A stretch of 31,479 nucleotides of DNA from contig CAKVIS010000020.1 of assembly GCA_934754415.1 (NCBI GenBank), positions 1 to 31,479 of the forward strand, given 5' to 3'. Below, piece after piece: positions 24,586 to 31,479 of this stretch. The notes below the pieces were generated by a model. It was not told where the DNA came from. It did no database searches and saw only the letters and a list, made by a program, of their open reading frames with translations. The first letter of the stretch is position 1. Every line of letters begins with the position of its first letter. The DNA is from an uncultured Bulleidia sp. GTDB lineage: Bacteria; Bacillota_I; Bacilli_A; Erysipelotrichales; Erysipelotrichaceae. The translations under genes were made by a program, and so were the position numbers.

Positions 24586-24599
24586 AAAGAGGACTTGTA

Positions 24600-24896
24600 A
24601 TGATAAGACATATTTTGTTCTGGAAGTATTCGGAAACAGTAAAAAAGACACACACTGAAAAAGAAGCCCTTGCAACACTGCAGGCTTCTGTAGCTACATT
24701 AAAGGAAATACCTGGTGTACTGTGTGTAGAAATGAAAGAAAATCTTGTATCAGAAGGGTGTGATCTTGTATTTTACTCTGAATTTGCACAGGAAGAAGAC
24801 GTGAAGGTTTTTCAGAATCATCCTTTACACGAAGCACATAAAATCAGATGTAAGGATCTTGTATGTGACAGAGAGTGTGCAGATATAGCGGATTAA
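24600..24896 (+). CDS. Dabb-family (stress-responsive A/B barrel) protein
   Basis: A 98-residue protein opening MIRHILFWKYSE, with ATLKEIPGVLCVEMKENL, CDLVFYSEFAQEEDVKVFQNHPLHEAHK in three parts, and a short acidic tail. This is the dimeric alpha-beta barrel (Dabb) pattern with the NHPLH element. Such proteins form ferredoxin-like dimers and their biochemical role is mostly unknown. The ATG at 24600 is chosen because AGAGG lies seven bases upstream and matches the family N-terminus; an upstream in-frame Met would sit in the pfp terminator. The gene has no obvious promoter of its own, so expression would need read-through of the pfp terminator. Its own terminator follows. Confidence 0.8.
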   Translation: MIRHILFWKYSETVKKTHTEKEALATLQASVATLKEIPGVLCVEMKENLVSEGCDLVFYSEFAQEEDVKVFQNHPLHEAHKIRCKDLVCDRECADIAD

Positions 24897-24905
24897 GAAG
24901 ACTAT

Positions 24906-24928
24906 GATGGCAAAACTGCCATCTTTTT
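24906..24928 (+). terminator. Terminator after the Dabb gene
   Basis: GATGGC (24906-24911) pairs with GCCATC (24918-24923), followed by TTTTTC. It lies nine bases after the stop. Confidence 0.75.
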
Positions 24929-24983
24929 CTTTGCTTTTTACAAAGGTACAACATCGGTACCATACGTTTTTTGAAGGATGTAG

Positions 24984-24989
24984 TATAAT
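24984..24989 (+). promoter_or_regulatory. -10 box for the ABC-F gene
   Basis: A perfect TATAAT 33 bases before the start codon at 25023. No good -35 is seen at 16-18 bp, so the promoter is only partly supported. Confidence 0.4.
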
Positions 24990-25022
24990 GAATTGCGCTT
25001 TAAGATGTGAGGGAACTGGAAT

Positions 25023-26759
25023 ATGATTTTATCTTTAAATGATGTCAGTTTTACATATGGATCCAGACAGATACTGGACCACGTAAACTTTGTAGTGAAT
25101 GAAAATGAAAAATGGGGTGTGGTAGGCAGAAATGGTGCAGGGAAATCCACACTGTTAAAACTGCTGGCACAGAATGAACTTCCGGATACGGGAGAAGTAA
25201 ATGTGCTGAAGAAATATACGGTTTCCTACTGCCCTCAGGACAGTGATTTTCCTGCAGGTAAAACAGTATATGATACTGTTAAAAGTTATATGAAGGAAGA
25301 AACGGAAGTCTATCAGATACGTTCCATTCTCAATAAACTCGGTGTTGAACATCAGGATGAAGATATCGGTATTTTATCCGGTGGTCAGAAGAAAAGGGTA
25401 TCTCTGGCGATTACTTTGATCAAACAGGCAGACTTGTATCTTCTGGATGAACCTACAAACCATCTCGATCAGGAAGGTATTCTCTGGCTGGAAAAATATC
25501 TGTGCAAAGTCAGTAAAGCGATTGTTCTGGTTACCCATGACCGTTATTTTTTAAACCGTATTACGAATCATATTGTCGAAGTGGATCATGGACATATGTA
25601 TACCTATGAAGGTAATTATGGGTACTATCTTGAACAAAGAGAAATACGTTATGAACAGGCAAGAAGTATTGAGGCAAAAAGACAGAGCTTTTTAAGAAAG
25701 GAAATTGAATGGATTCGTGCAGGTGCACAGGCAAGATCCACCAAACAAAAAGGTAGAATTCAAAGATATGAAGCAATCAAGGCACAGGAAGCACCGGAAG
25801 TACAGCAGTCTTTACAGCTATCCAGTGCCAGTACCAGACTGGGGAATAAAGTCATAGAAATGGAACACTGCAGTAAAGCCTATGATAAGCCATTATTTTC
25901 TGACTTCACCTATACCGTAGGAAGAAGAGACCGCATTGGTATCATAGGACATAATGGTTGTGGTAAAAGTACTTTGTTAAAAATACTGACAGGACAGGAA
26001 ACAGTAGACAGCGGTAATGTGACCATTGGAGATACTGTAAAGACAGGATACTTTGCTCAGCATAATGAAGTATTTGACGATACTCAAAGAAGAATAGATT
26101 TTATTAAGGATTTTGGAGAAGTGGTATATACAGCAGAAGGAGATCCAGTTACTGCTTCTCAAATGCTGGAAAGATTCCTGTTTGCAAAGGAAGAACAGTA
26201 TATGCCTGTGGGTAAGTGTTCCGGTGGAGAAAAGAGAAGACTGTATCTTTGTTCAGTTCTTATGAGTGCACCGAATGTATTACTGATGGATGAACCTACC
26301 AATGATCTGGATACAGATACTTTGATGATACTGGAAGATTATCTGGACAGTTTTGAAGGTACAGTGATTGTGGTATCTCATGACAGATATTTTCTGGATA
26401 AGACCTGTGATACGTTATGGGTATTTAAAGATGGCAAGATCGAAGTCAGAAGTGAATCCTATTCCGACTATCTTCTGACTGTAAAGAAAGAAGAGTCTGT
26501 CAAAGAAGAAAAGAAAAAACCTGTACAGGTGAAACCTGTGACACGCAGATTATCCTACATGGAAAACAAAGAAAAAGAGCAGATAGAAGAAGTACTTCCT
26601 TTACTTGAACAGCAGATAAAGGACCTGGAAGAAAAGCTGTCTTCGGTTACAGAATATGATGCTATCAAAGAGATTTCCGATACACTGGAACAAAAAAGAA
26701 ATGAGCTTGAAACAAAGAGTGAAAGATGGATGGAACTGGAGGAAATTGTACAGGGATAA
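25023..26759 (+). CDS. ABC-F family ATPase (ribosome-associated type)
   Basis: A 578-residue soluble protein with two ABC domains and no membrane span, acting on the ribosome in the manner of ABC-F translation factors. Domain 1: Walker A GRNGAGKS at residues 35-42, signature LSGGQKKRVSLA, Walker B LYLLDEPTNHLD. Domain 2: Walker A GHNGCGKS, signature CSGGEKRRLYLC, Walker B VLLMDEPTNDLD. Between them is the linker rich in Arg and Lys (REIRYEQARSIEAKRQSF, then GRIQRYEAIKAQEAPE). The C-terminus is a short coiled coil, a Uup-like trait. Whether it protects against an antibiotic cannot be told; the interdomain loop is of ordinary length. Confidence 0.92.
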   Translation: MILSLNDVSFTYGSRQILDHVNFVVNENEKWGVVGRNGAGKSTLLKLLAQNELPDTGEVNVLKKYTVSYCPQDSDFPAGKTVYDTVKSYMKEETEVYQIRSILNKLGVEHQDEDIGILSGGQKKRVSLAITLIKQADLYLLDEPTNHLDQEGILWLEKYLCKVSKAIVLVTHDRYFLNRITNHIVEVDHGHMYTYEGNYGYYLEQREIRYEQARSIEAKRQSFLRKEIEWIRAGAQARSTKQKGRIQRYEAIKAQEAPEVQQSLQLSSASTRLGNKVIEMEHCSKAYDKPLFSDFTYTVGRRDRIGIIGHNGCGKSTLLKILTGQETVDSGNVTIGDTVKTGYFAQHNEVFDDTQRRIDFIKDFGEVVYTAEGDPVTASQMLERFLFAKEEQYMPVGKCSGGEKRRLYLCSVLMSAPNVLLMDEPTNDLDTDTLMILEDYLDSFEGTVIVVSHDRYFLDKTCDTLWVFKDGKIEVRSESYSDYLLTVKKEESVKEEKKKPVQVKPVTRRLSYMENKEKEQIEEVLPLLEQQIKDLEEKLSSVTEYDAIKEISDTLEQKRNELETKSERWMELEEIVQG

Positions 26760-26776
26760 TCCATATTTTCACATTG

Positions 26777-26805
26777 TTGAAGAAAAATTGGAAGCGCTAT
26801 ACAAT
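26777..26805 (+). promoter_or_regulatory. Promoter of pta with an imperfect cre-like sequence
   Basis: TTGAAG (26777-26782), 17 bp, TACAAT (26800-26805). Across the -10 lies TTGGAAGCGCTATACAA, whose core AGCGCT and left half fit a CcpA cre site; the right end is off by one base. CcpA acts on pta in other Bacillota, but at this position it would block rather than activate. Confidence 0.45.
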
Positions 26806-26853
26806 TGAGTTCGGTAAAAATGAACTACATGTACAGAGGAGGAGAAATAGACT

Positions 26854-27837
26854 ATGTTTGGATTTGGTGACATGATAGAACTTCTTAAGAAAAATCCTAA
26901 GAAGATTGTATTTACAGAGGGTGAAGATCCTAGAATTCTGGAAGCAGCTTCCAGATTATTGGCAAGTAACTTTTTACACCCTATTTTAATCGGTAACCCT
27001 GATAAAGTGCTTGAGGCAAGTGAAAAGAGCGGATTCAATATCCGTGGTGCAGAAATTATTGACCCTGCAAACTATGACAGAATGGATGAAATGGTAGAAC
27101 TGTTCTGCGAATTAAGAAAGAGCAAGGGAGTAACTCCTGAACAGGCAAAGGGTATCTTATCCAGTGCCAACTACTTTGGAACAATGCTTGTAAAGATGAA
27201 GGTAGCTGATGCTTTATTAGGTGGTGCTACGTATTCCACAGCAGATACAGTCAGACCTGCATTACAGCTGATCAAAACAAAACCAGGCAACTCCATTGTG
27301 TCCAGCTGCTTTATTCTGGTAAGACCAAGTGCTACAGGTGATAATGAAGTACTTGCAATGGGTGACTGTGCTATTAATATTCATCCAACAGAAGATGAAC
27401 TTGTAGAAATCTGCGGTGAAACAGCAGAATGTGCAAGAATCTTCGGCGTTGATCCAAAGGTTGCTTTCTTAAGCTACTCCACACTTGGATCTGGTAAAGG
27501 TGAAGATGTAGATAAGATGAGAAATGCTGCACACAAGGCAAAGGAAAAATATCCTGGACTGCCAATTGAAGGCGAAATTCAGTTTGACGCTGCTGTTGCA
27601 CCACGTGTTGCGAGAACAAAGTGTCCTCAGTCTGAAGTTGCAGGTCATGCAAATACATTTATCTTCCCTGATATTAATGCAGGTAATATCGGTTACAAAA
27701 TTGCTCAAAGACTTGGTAACTTTGAAGCTTACGGTCCTATCTTATTAGGATTGAACGCTCCTGTGAATGATTTGTCCCGTGGATGTAATGCCATTGAAGT
27801 ATACTCCATGGCCATCATCACAGCTGCTTTAGCGTAA
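26854..27837 (+). CDS. pta: Phosphate acetyltransferase
   Basis: Converts acetyl-CoA and phosphate to acetyl phosphate, the first step of acetate formation with ATP yield. The 327-residue single-domain type carries KIVFTEGEDPRILEAASRL at the N-terminus, GGATYSTADTVRPALQ, the SYSTLGSGKGEDVDKM substrate region and TFIFPDINAGNIGYKIAQRLG. All are intact and the length is standard. GAGGAGG lies upstream of the ATG. No acetate kinase gene is adjacent, so ack must be elsewhere. A strong terminator follows. Confidence 0.94.
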   Translation: MFGFGDMIELLKKNPKKIVFTEGEDPRILEAASRLLASNFLHPILIGNPDKVLEASEKSGFNIRGAEIIDPANYDRMDEMVELFCELRKSKGVTPEQAKGILSSANYFGTMLVKMKVADALLGGATYSTADTVRPALQLIKTKPGNSIVSSCFILVRPSATGDNEVLAMGDCAINIHPTEDELVEICGETAECARIFGVDPKVAFLSYSTLGSGKGEDVDKMRNAAHKAKEKYPGLPIEGEIQFDAAVAPRVARTKCPQSEVAGHANTFIFPDINAGNIGYKIAQRLGNFEAYGPILLGLNAPVNDLSRGCNAIEVYSMAIITAALA

Positions 27838-27887
27838 TCCTTAACTTCTGCAGTTAAGATAATCAACCAGTATATCTTCTTAAAGGT

Positions 27888-27915
27888 ACTGCACATGTTT
27901 GTGCAGTGCTTTTTT
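27888..27915 (+). terminator. Terminator after pta
   Basis: ACTGCAC (27888-27894) pairs with GTGCAGT (27901-27907), followed by GCTTTTTTT. A separate stem CTTAACT/AGTTAAG (27840-27858) sits closer to the stop. The string CAGTGCTTTTTT recurs at 27945-27956, just before another hairpin CTGT/ACAG flanked by T and A runs (about 27950-27975). Confidence 0.8.
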
Positions 27916-28004
27916 TGAAAAAAGACGTATTGTTTCAGTGTTTCAGTGCTTTTTTCTGTGCATATACAGAGAAAAAGGTTTCAAATAAACTGTAAAAGTT
28001 CTTC

Positions 28005-28033
28005 TTGTAGTGTTATTTTCGTAGTGCTATAGT
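28005..28033 (+). promoter_or_regulatory. Promoter of the methyltransferase operon
   Basis: TTGTAG (28005-28010), exactly 17 bp, TATAGT (28028-28033). The start codon of the first gene is about 100 bases further on, leaving a leader of some 98 bases. Confidence 0.55.
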
Positions 28034-28050
28034 GAAAACGTGGTAAAAGT

Positions 28051-28090
28051 AACCGTGTGAAGGAATTTCGGTTTGCACGGTTTCTTTTAT
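28051..28090 (+). promoter_or_regulatory. Leader with competing hairpins, possible attenuator
   Basis: AACCGTG (28051-28057) can pair with CACGGTT (28076-28082), followed by TCTTTTAT, a terminator-like form. The same left arm AACCG can instead pair with an earlier CGGTT (28069-28073). Two mutually exclusive stems between promoter and first gene are the shape of an attenuator. No leader peptide or known riboswitch was recognised. Confidence 0.4.
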
Positions 28091-28098
28091 AAAAGTAA

Positions 28099-28114
28099 GT
28101 TAGTTTAGACTAAC
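28099..28114. promoter_or_regulatory. Operator-like palindrome before the methyltransferase operon
   Basis: GTTAGT-ttag-ACTAAC is a perfect 6-bp dyad with a four-base spacer, 25 bases before the first start codon. Its size suits a TetR- or MarR-type dimer, but no such regulator is in the window. Confidence 0.4.
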
Positions 28115-28138
28115 AGTCATAAATGATGGAGGCAGGAT

Positions 28139-28798
28139 ATGACAGACGAAGAATATAAACAATTGTCAATTAAGGAATTCACAAAAGCAGCAGAAAGATA
28201 TGAAGGGGATCATGCAGGAATTTACGAAATGTGCAAAAAAGAGTATCCGGATATTCTGGAAGAACTGGAAAAGGAGCCATTCCATAAACTGCTGGATGCA
28301 GGTTGTGGGCCAGCGCCGATGATTTCTTTATTATCAGAAAAATATCCAGACCGGCAATATACAGGACTGGATCTGACGCCTGCCATGATTGAACAGGCAA
28401 AAAAGAAAAATATTCCCAATGCAACATTTGTTGTGGGAGACTGTGAGAATTTTCCTTTTGAAAGCAATGCATTTGATGCAATACTCTGTTCTATGAGTTT
28501 CCACCATTATCCAAATCCACAGGCATTTTTTGACAGTGTGGAAAGATGTCTTAGCCCAAATGGAAGATTGATTCTGAGGGATGTTACCAGTGATAATAAA
28601 GTGTTAGTATGGCTGATGAATACATTAGAAATGCCATTGGCAAATGTATGCGGGCATGGAGATGTCAGAGTTCCAACAAGAAGTGTGATTATGCAGTGCT
28701 GTAAGAATGCCGGATTACAAGTGGAAAAGTTTGAAATTCGTAAAGGCATGAGATTGCATTGCGTTGTGAGAAAACCAATAAAAGCGGGTAAAATATAA
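28139..28798 (+). CDS. Class I SAM-dependent methyltransferase (UbiE/Methyltransf_11-like)
   Basis: A 219-residue Rossmann-fold methyltransferase. Motif I is LLDAGCGPAP (51-60), the ribose-binding acid is D78 in TGLDLT, then VVGDCENFPF and FDAILCSMSFHHYPNP with the HHY motif, and LSPNGRLILRDV. The N-terminal helix FTKAAERYEGD fits small-molecule methyltransferases of the UbiE type. The substrate is unknown. GGAGG lies upstream of the ATG. Its stop overlaps the next start (TAATG), so it is coupled to a second methyltransferase of a different family. Confidence 0.87.
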   Translation: MTDEEYKQLSIKEFTKAAERYEGDHAGIYEMCKKEYPDILEELEKEPFHKLLDAGCGPAPMISLLSEKYPDRQYTGLDLTPAMIEQAKKKNIPNATFVVGDCENFPFESNAFDAILCSMSFHHYPNPQAFFDSVERCLSPNGRLILRDVTSDNKVLVWLMNTLEMPLANVCGHGDVRVPTRSVIMQCCKNAGLQVEKFEIRKGMRLHCVVRKPIKAGKI

Positions 28799-29598
28799 TG
28801 AAAGAAAAGGTCAATGTGACTGGTGTTCAGGAAACGATGATACAGACCTTGTACGCAAGAGCACAGGAAACAAAAAAACAAAATGCAAAATTCAAGGATA
28901 CATTTGCAGTAGAACTTGTAGAAAACATGGATTACGACTTTTCCAAAGCACATAAGGATAAAATGATGTCTCGTGGTGTGGTTGCAAGAACGATTGTACT
29001 AGACCGGATGATAGAGCAATACTTATCAAAACATGAAAATGCTGTTGTTGTAAATATTGCCTGTGGTCTGGATACAAGATGTTACAGGATGAAGGGAAAA
29101 TATCTTTGCTGGTATAACGTAGATTTGCCGGAAACTATGAAAATAAGACGCAGATTCCTTGCAGAAACAGACCAGGTGTATCAGATTGCAAAGTCTGCTA
29201 TGGATCCTTCCTATATAGATGAAATAGAGTATCATGGGGAAAATGTTCTTGTGATAATTGAAGGACTTACTATGTATTTGTGTGAGGAAGATATCAGGAA
29301 GATGTTTTCTATTATCGAACATGCTTTTTCTGAGGTGACTGTAATGGTCGAAACCATGTCACCGTTTGTTGTAAAGCATGTGAAAGAAAAATCCATAGAG
29401 AGAAGTCATGCAAAATTTACATGGGGAGTAAAAAACGGAAAGCAGCTGCAAAAAATTCTGCCGGCATTTTCAGTTCAACAGGAAGTCAGCCTGGTGGAAG
29501 GAATGAAAGAACTCATGCCTGCATACCGTGTGGCAGGAAAGATTCCGATGATTCGAAACATTTCAAACAAAATAATAGTTATGGAGAAACGTGGTTGA
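28798..29598 (+). CDS. LCMT/TcmP-type O-methyltransferase
   Basis: A 266-residue SAM methyltransferase of the leucine carboxyl methyltransferase superfamily (Ppm1/TcmP type, pfam04072). VARTIVLDRMIEQYL is followed by VVNIACGLDTRCYR with the ACGLDTR signature (88-94), then WYNVDLPE with D109, and VLVIIEGLTMYL with the EG-x-x-MYL motif. Bacterial members methylate carboxyl or hydroxyl groups of small acids and polyketides. The start relies on coupling to the upstream stop, since no strong ribosome site is seen. The hydrolase gene follows after 19 bases. Confidence 0.87.
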   Translation: MKEKVNVTGVQETMIQTLYARAQETKKQNAKFKDTFAVELVENMDYDFSKAHKDKMMSRGVVARTIVLDRMIEQYLSKHENAVVVNIACGLDTRCYRMKGKYLCWYNVDLPETMKIRRRFLAETDQVYQIAKSAMDPSYIDEIEYHGENVLVIIEGLTMYLCEEDIRKMFSIIEHAFSEVTVMVETMSPFVVKHVKEKSIERSHAKFTWGVKNGKQLQKILPAFSVQQEVSLVEGMKELMPAYRVAGKIPMIRNISNKIIVMEKRG

Positions 29599-29617
29599 TA
29601 TAAAGGAGATTATATAG

Positions 29618-30544
29618 ATGAGGAAAAAACATTTTGATGTGGAATCCTATGGATTTTATGGTGCATATTGGAAATGTAAAGCAGATTCAAACTGTGCCAT
29701 AATAGCCATGATAGGAGATGATCCAGAAGACTATCTGGCGCGTACATCCGTGAAATGGTTACACTCGCTTGGAGTGAATGTGATGACGATGTCTCCTGGG
29801 AAAAAGGATTATGGACATCATAACTATCCACTGGAACGTATAGAAAAAGCCATCCATTGGTTAAAAGCACATGGTAATCAGAAGACAGGTATTGTCGGAG
29901 CATCTACAACAGGAACACTTGCCTTAACTGCTGCTTCTTATTTTGAGGATATCACGCTGACAATCAGCCTGGCACCAAGTGATTTTATCTGGCAGGGATT
30001 TATGCAGGGGAAAAAAGATGGCTGTAAAGAATGGCCGATTGAGTCAGAATCTCTTTTCTCTTACAAAGGGAAACCACTTCCATATATGCCGTTTTGTTAT
30101 AAACATCCAGAGTACTGGCATGTGATTGAACAAGAAACAAAGCGGACTGGTGATATGGTTAATTCAAGAAAACTGTTTGAGGATTCAGAAAAGGCTCATC
30201 CCATCACAGAAGATGAGATGATAAGAATTGAAAGAATTCACGGAAAATTGTTGCTGGTGGGTGCTGAAGATGATGCACTGTGGGATACTGCAAAGTACAT
30301 CCGTCGTATGAAAAAACGTCTGGAAGAACGTCCACATCAGTGCAATCCTGAGTTTGCAATTTATGCCCATGGAACTCATTTTGTTTTTCCACAGAGCATG
30401 TTGAAGACAATGTTGCCGGTTGGTTCCGGAATCTTTATGAAACTGGCATTTAAGGCGGCAAAACGATATCCAAAAGAATGTCTGGAAACACGTGAAGATA
30501 TTGATCGTCGTGTCAGAAATGCTGTTGAAGAGTGGAAAAAATAA
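29618..30544 (+). CDS. Alpha/beta hydrolase, acyl-CoA thioester hydrolase/BAAT C-terminal type
   Basis: A 308-residue cytoplasmic alpha/beta hydrolase. The nucleophile elbow is GASTTG with S96, followed by small residues TLALTAAS. The acid is likely in GAEDDALWD (218-223) and the catalytic His in YAHGTHFVFP (H251 or H254). The GAEDDALW and HGTH blocks match the BAAT C-terminal family, members of which cleave or transfer acyl groups from CoA thioesters. The elbow here has TT where many members have a Lys or Gly. AAAGGAG precedes the ATG at 29618. It lies between two methyltransferase genes in one direction, which suggests that it processes an acyl or ester intermediate of the same pathway. Confidence 0.82.
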   Translation: MRKKHFDVESYGFYGAYWKCKADSNCAIIAMIGDDPEDYLARTSVKWLHSLGVNVMTMSPGKKDYGHHNYPLERIEKAIHWLKAHGNQKTGIVGASTTGTLALTAASYFEDITLTISLAPSDFIWQGFMQGKKDGCKEWPIESESLFSYKGKPLPYMPFCYKHPEYWHVIEQETKRTGDMVNSRKLFEDSEKAHPITEDEMIRIERIHGKLLLVGAEDDALWDTAKYIRRMKKRLEERPHQCNPEFAIYAHGTHFVFPQSMLKTMLPVGSGIFMKLAFKAAKRYPKECLETREDIDRRVRNAVEEWKK

Positions 30545-30585
30545 AAGTAGCAAGATTTTAAAGGTAAAAGGGATTGGAGAATAGT

Positions 30586-31239
30586 ATGGCCGACAAAATA
30601 CAAAATGCTTATGAAACATCAAAAAATATATATGATGATGTTCTGACTCAGGGAAGTTTTTTCAGCAGGCTGTATATCCGGTTATTTTGGAGTGGTACAG
30701 ATGATAAGGAGATAGCACGAACAGTTTTATCGTATATTCCTGATGATTTTGCCGGAAAACTTCTGGATGTTCCGGTTGGGACGGCTGTATTTACGCAACA
30801 AAAATGGTTTTCTTTAAAAAATGCACAGATTACCTGTCTTGATTACAGTAAGGATATGCTTGAACAAGCTGTAAAAAGATTTGCAGGGCAGACACATATT
30901 CAGTGTGTTCAGGGGGATGTGAGTAATCTTCCAATGTGTGATGCAACCTATGATATTGTTATAAGTATGAATGGTTTTCATGCTTTTCCTGATAAGCAAA
31001 AGGCATTTCTGGAAACGTGGCGTGTTTTGAAACCTGGTGGAGATTTTATTGCCTGTTTTTATATTCAGGGAAAATCCAGAAGAACTGATTGGCTGGTTAA
31101 AAACATTCTTGCAAGGAAGGGGTGGTTTTCACCACCATTCCAGACAGAGGAAGAACTGACAGATATTCTTGCAAAAATGTATAAAAATATCGATATGCAC
31201 ATTGATGGATCAATGGTGTATTTTCATTGTGTGAAATAA
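30586..31239 (+). CDS. Class I SAM-dependent methyltransferase, third of the operon
   Basis: A 217-residue methyltransferase with KLLDVPVGTAVFTQ as motif I (59-72), CLDYSKDML with D86, QCVQGDVSNLPM, YDIVISMNGFHAFPDK and WRVLKPGGDFIACFY. Motif I has Val-Pro-Val-Gly where most members have Asp/Glu-x-Gly-x-Gly, which marks a distinct subgroup. The N-terminal YETSKNIYDDVLTQGSFF segment and the hydrophobic RLYIRLFW segment may contact substrate. The ATG at 30586 has GGAG six bases upstream; an in-frame TTG at 30574 is less likely. It lies 41 bases after the hydrolase gene. No clear terminator follows. Confidence 0.85.
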   Translation: MADKIQNAYETSKNIYDDVLTQGSFFSRLYIRLFWSGTDDKEIARTVLSYIPDDFAGKLLDVPVGTAVFTQQKWFSLKNAQITCLDYSKDMLEQAVKRFAGQTHIQCVQGDVSNLPMCDATYDIVISMNGFHAFPDKQKAFLETWRVLKPGGDFIACFYIQGKSRRTDWLVKNILARKGWFSPPFQTEEELTDILAKMYKNIDMHIDGSMVYFHCVK

Positions 31240-31378
31240 TATATATCATCCTGCAATACTTTCTTTGAAAATAAGCATATTGGATGTGTTAGTACGTATG
31301 ATAGAGAGTGTATTCGCTGTTTGTGGGGGAAGAATTCTCCTGGAAGATTTACTATGCTATTTTCGGAGGTACATACAT

Positions 31379-31429
31379 ATGGATCAGATGAAAACAGGAA
31401 AGTTTATGGCTATATTAGCAAAACGGTGA
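31379..31429 (+). pseudogene. Truncated start of a possible HTH (XRE-type) regulator gene
   Basis: A 16-codon frame with a good ribosome site (CGGAGG, eight bases upstream) encodes MDQMKTGKFMAILAKR and then stops. This is close to the usual opening of small XRE-family regulators (M-[DN]-Q-x-K-x-G-x-F-I-A-x-x-R-K), which continue into the DNA-binding helices. No continuation appears in other frames before the window end. It could instead be a real short peptide. The rest of 31240-31479 shows no gene. Confidence 0.4.
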
Positions 31430-31438
31430 ATAATTGTG

Positions 31439-31466
31439 TTTACTGTACACGCATATGTACAGTAAA
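31439..31466. repeat. Long perfect dyad near the window end
   Basis: TTTACTGTAC (31439-31448) and GTACAGTAAA (31457-31466) form a perfect 10-bp inverted repeat around an eight-base spacer. No T-tract follows, so it is more likely an operator, a recombination site or a cruciform than a terminator. Confidence 0.5.
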
Positions 31467-31479
31467 TGTGATGTAGCAC

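Noticed and set aside
25023..26759. ABC-F protein as an antibiotic-resistance factor
   Set aside because: The interdomain linker is of ordinary length and there is no resistance context, so a general Uup-like role is as likely.
1..31479. CRISPR arrays, tRNA genes, rRNA genes or known riboswitch classes
   Set aside because: No regularly spaced repeats, cloverleaf genes or recognised aptamer motifs were found by eye.

Overview
The window looks like chromosome of a low-GC Gram-positive anaerobe (Bacillota). AT-rich coding, AGGAGG-type ribosome sites, a long PPi-dependent phosphofructokinase, a phosphotransacetylase and PTS sugar uptake fit a gut fermenter, possibly Erysipelotrichia. The rank is inferred from gene content and is uncertain. 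No tRNA, rRNA or CRISPR array was seen.

Layout. Bases 1-1060 hold a run of three hairpins that may be an old IS200/IS605 end, then a nitroreductase and a small PAS protein ending in a strong terminator. Bases 1179-9102 are a complete four-gene SMC-type anti-plasmid operon, jetABCD, with overlapping reading frames. It matches Wadjet type II (the TIGR02677/02678/02680/02679 families). The upstream region carries several dyads. Downstream is a promoter-terminator pair with no ORF, a candidate small RNA.

Bases 9452-13728 hold a multi-pass membrane protein and a secreted, membrane-anchored repeat protein on the minus strand, then a coupled small protein and lipoprotein on the plus strand. Bases 13874-18080 are a carbohydrate block: glycerate kinase, an RpiR-type regulator, and a divergent EIIC-ChbG operon with a clear promoter, operator-like palindrome and cre-like site. 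An IS605-type element (about 18081-20140) with tnpA, a derived tnpB and a presumed omega RNA lies between chbG and what appears to be its original terminator.

Bases 20328-27837 are housekeeping genes: aldo/keto reductase, M18 aminopeptidase, PPi-phosphofructokinase, a Dabb protein, an ABC-F ATPase and phosphotransacetylase. Bases 28139-31239 form a four-gene unit of three different SAM methyltransferases and one alpha/beta hydrolase, behind a leader with competing hairpins. This is the least explained gene set here. The window ends in what may be the truncated start of an HTH regulator gene and a long dyad.
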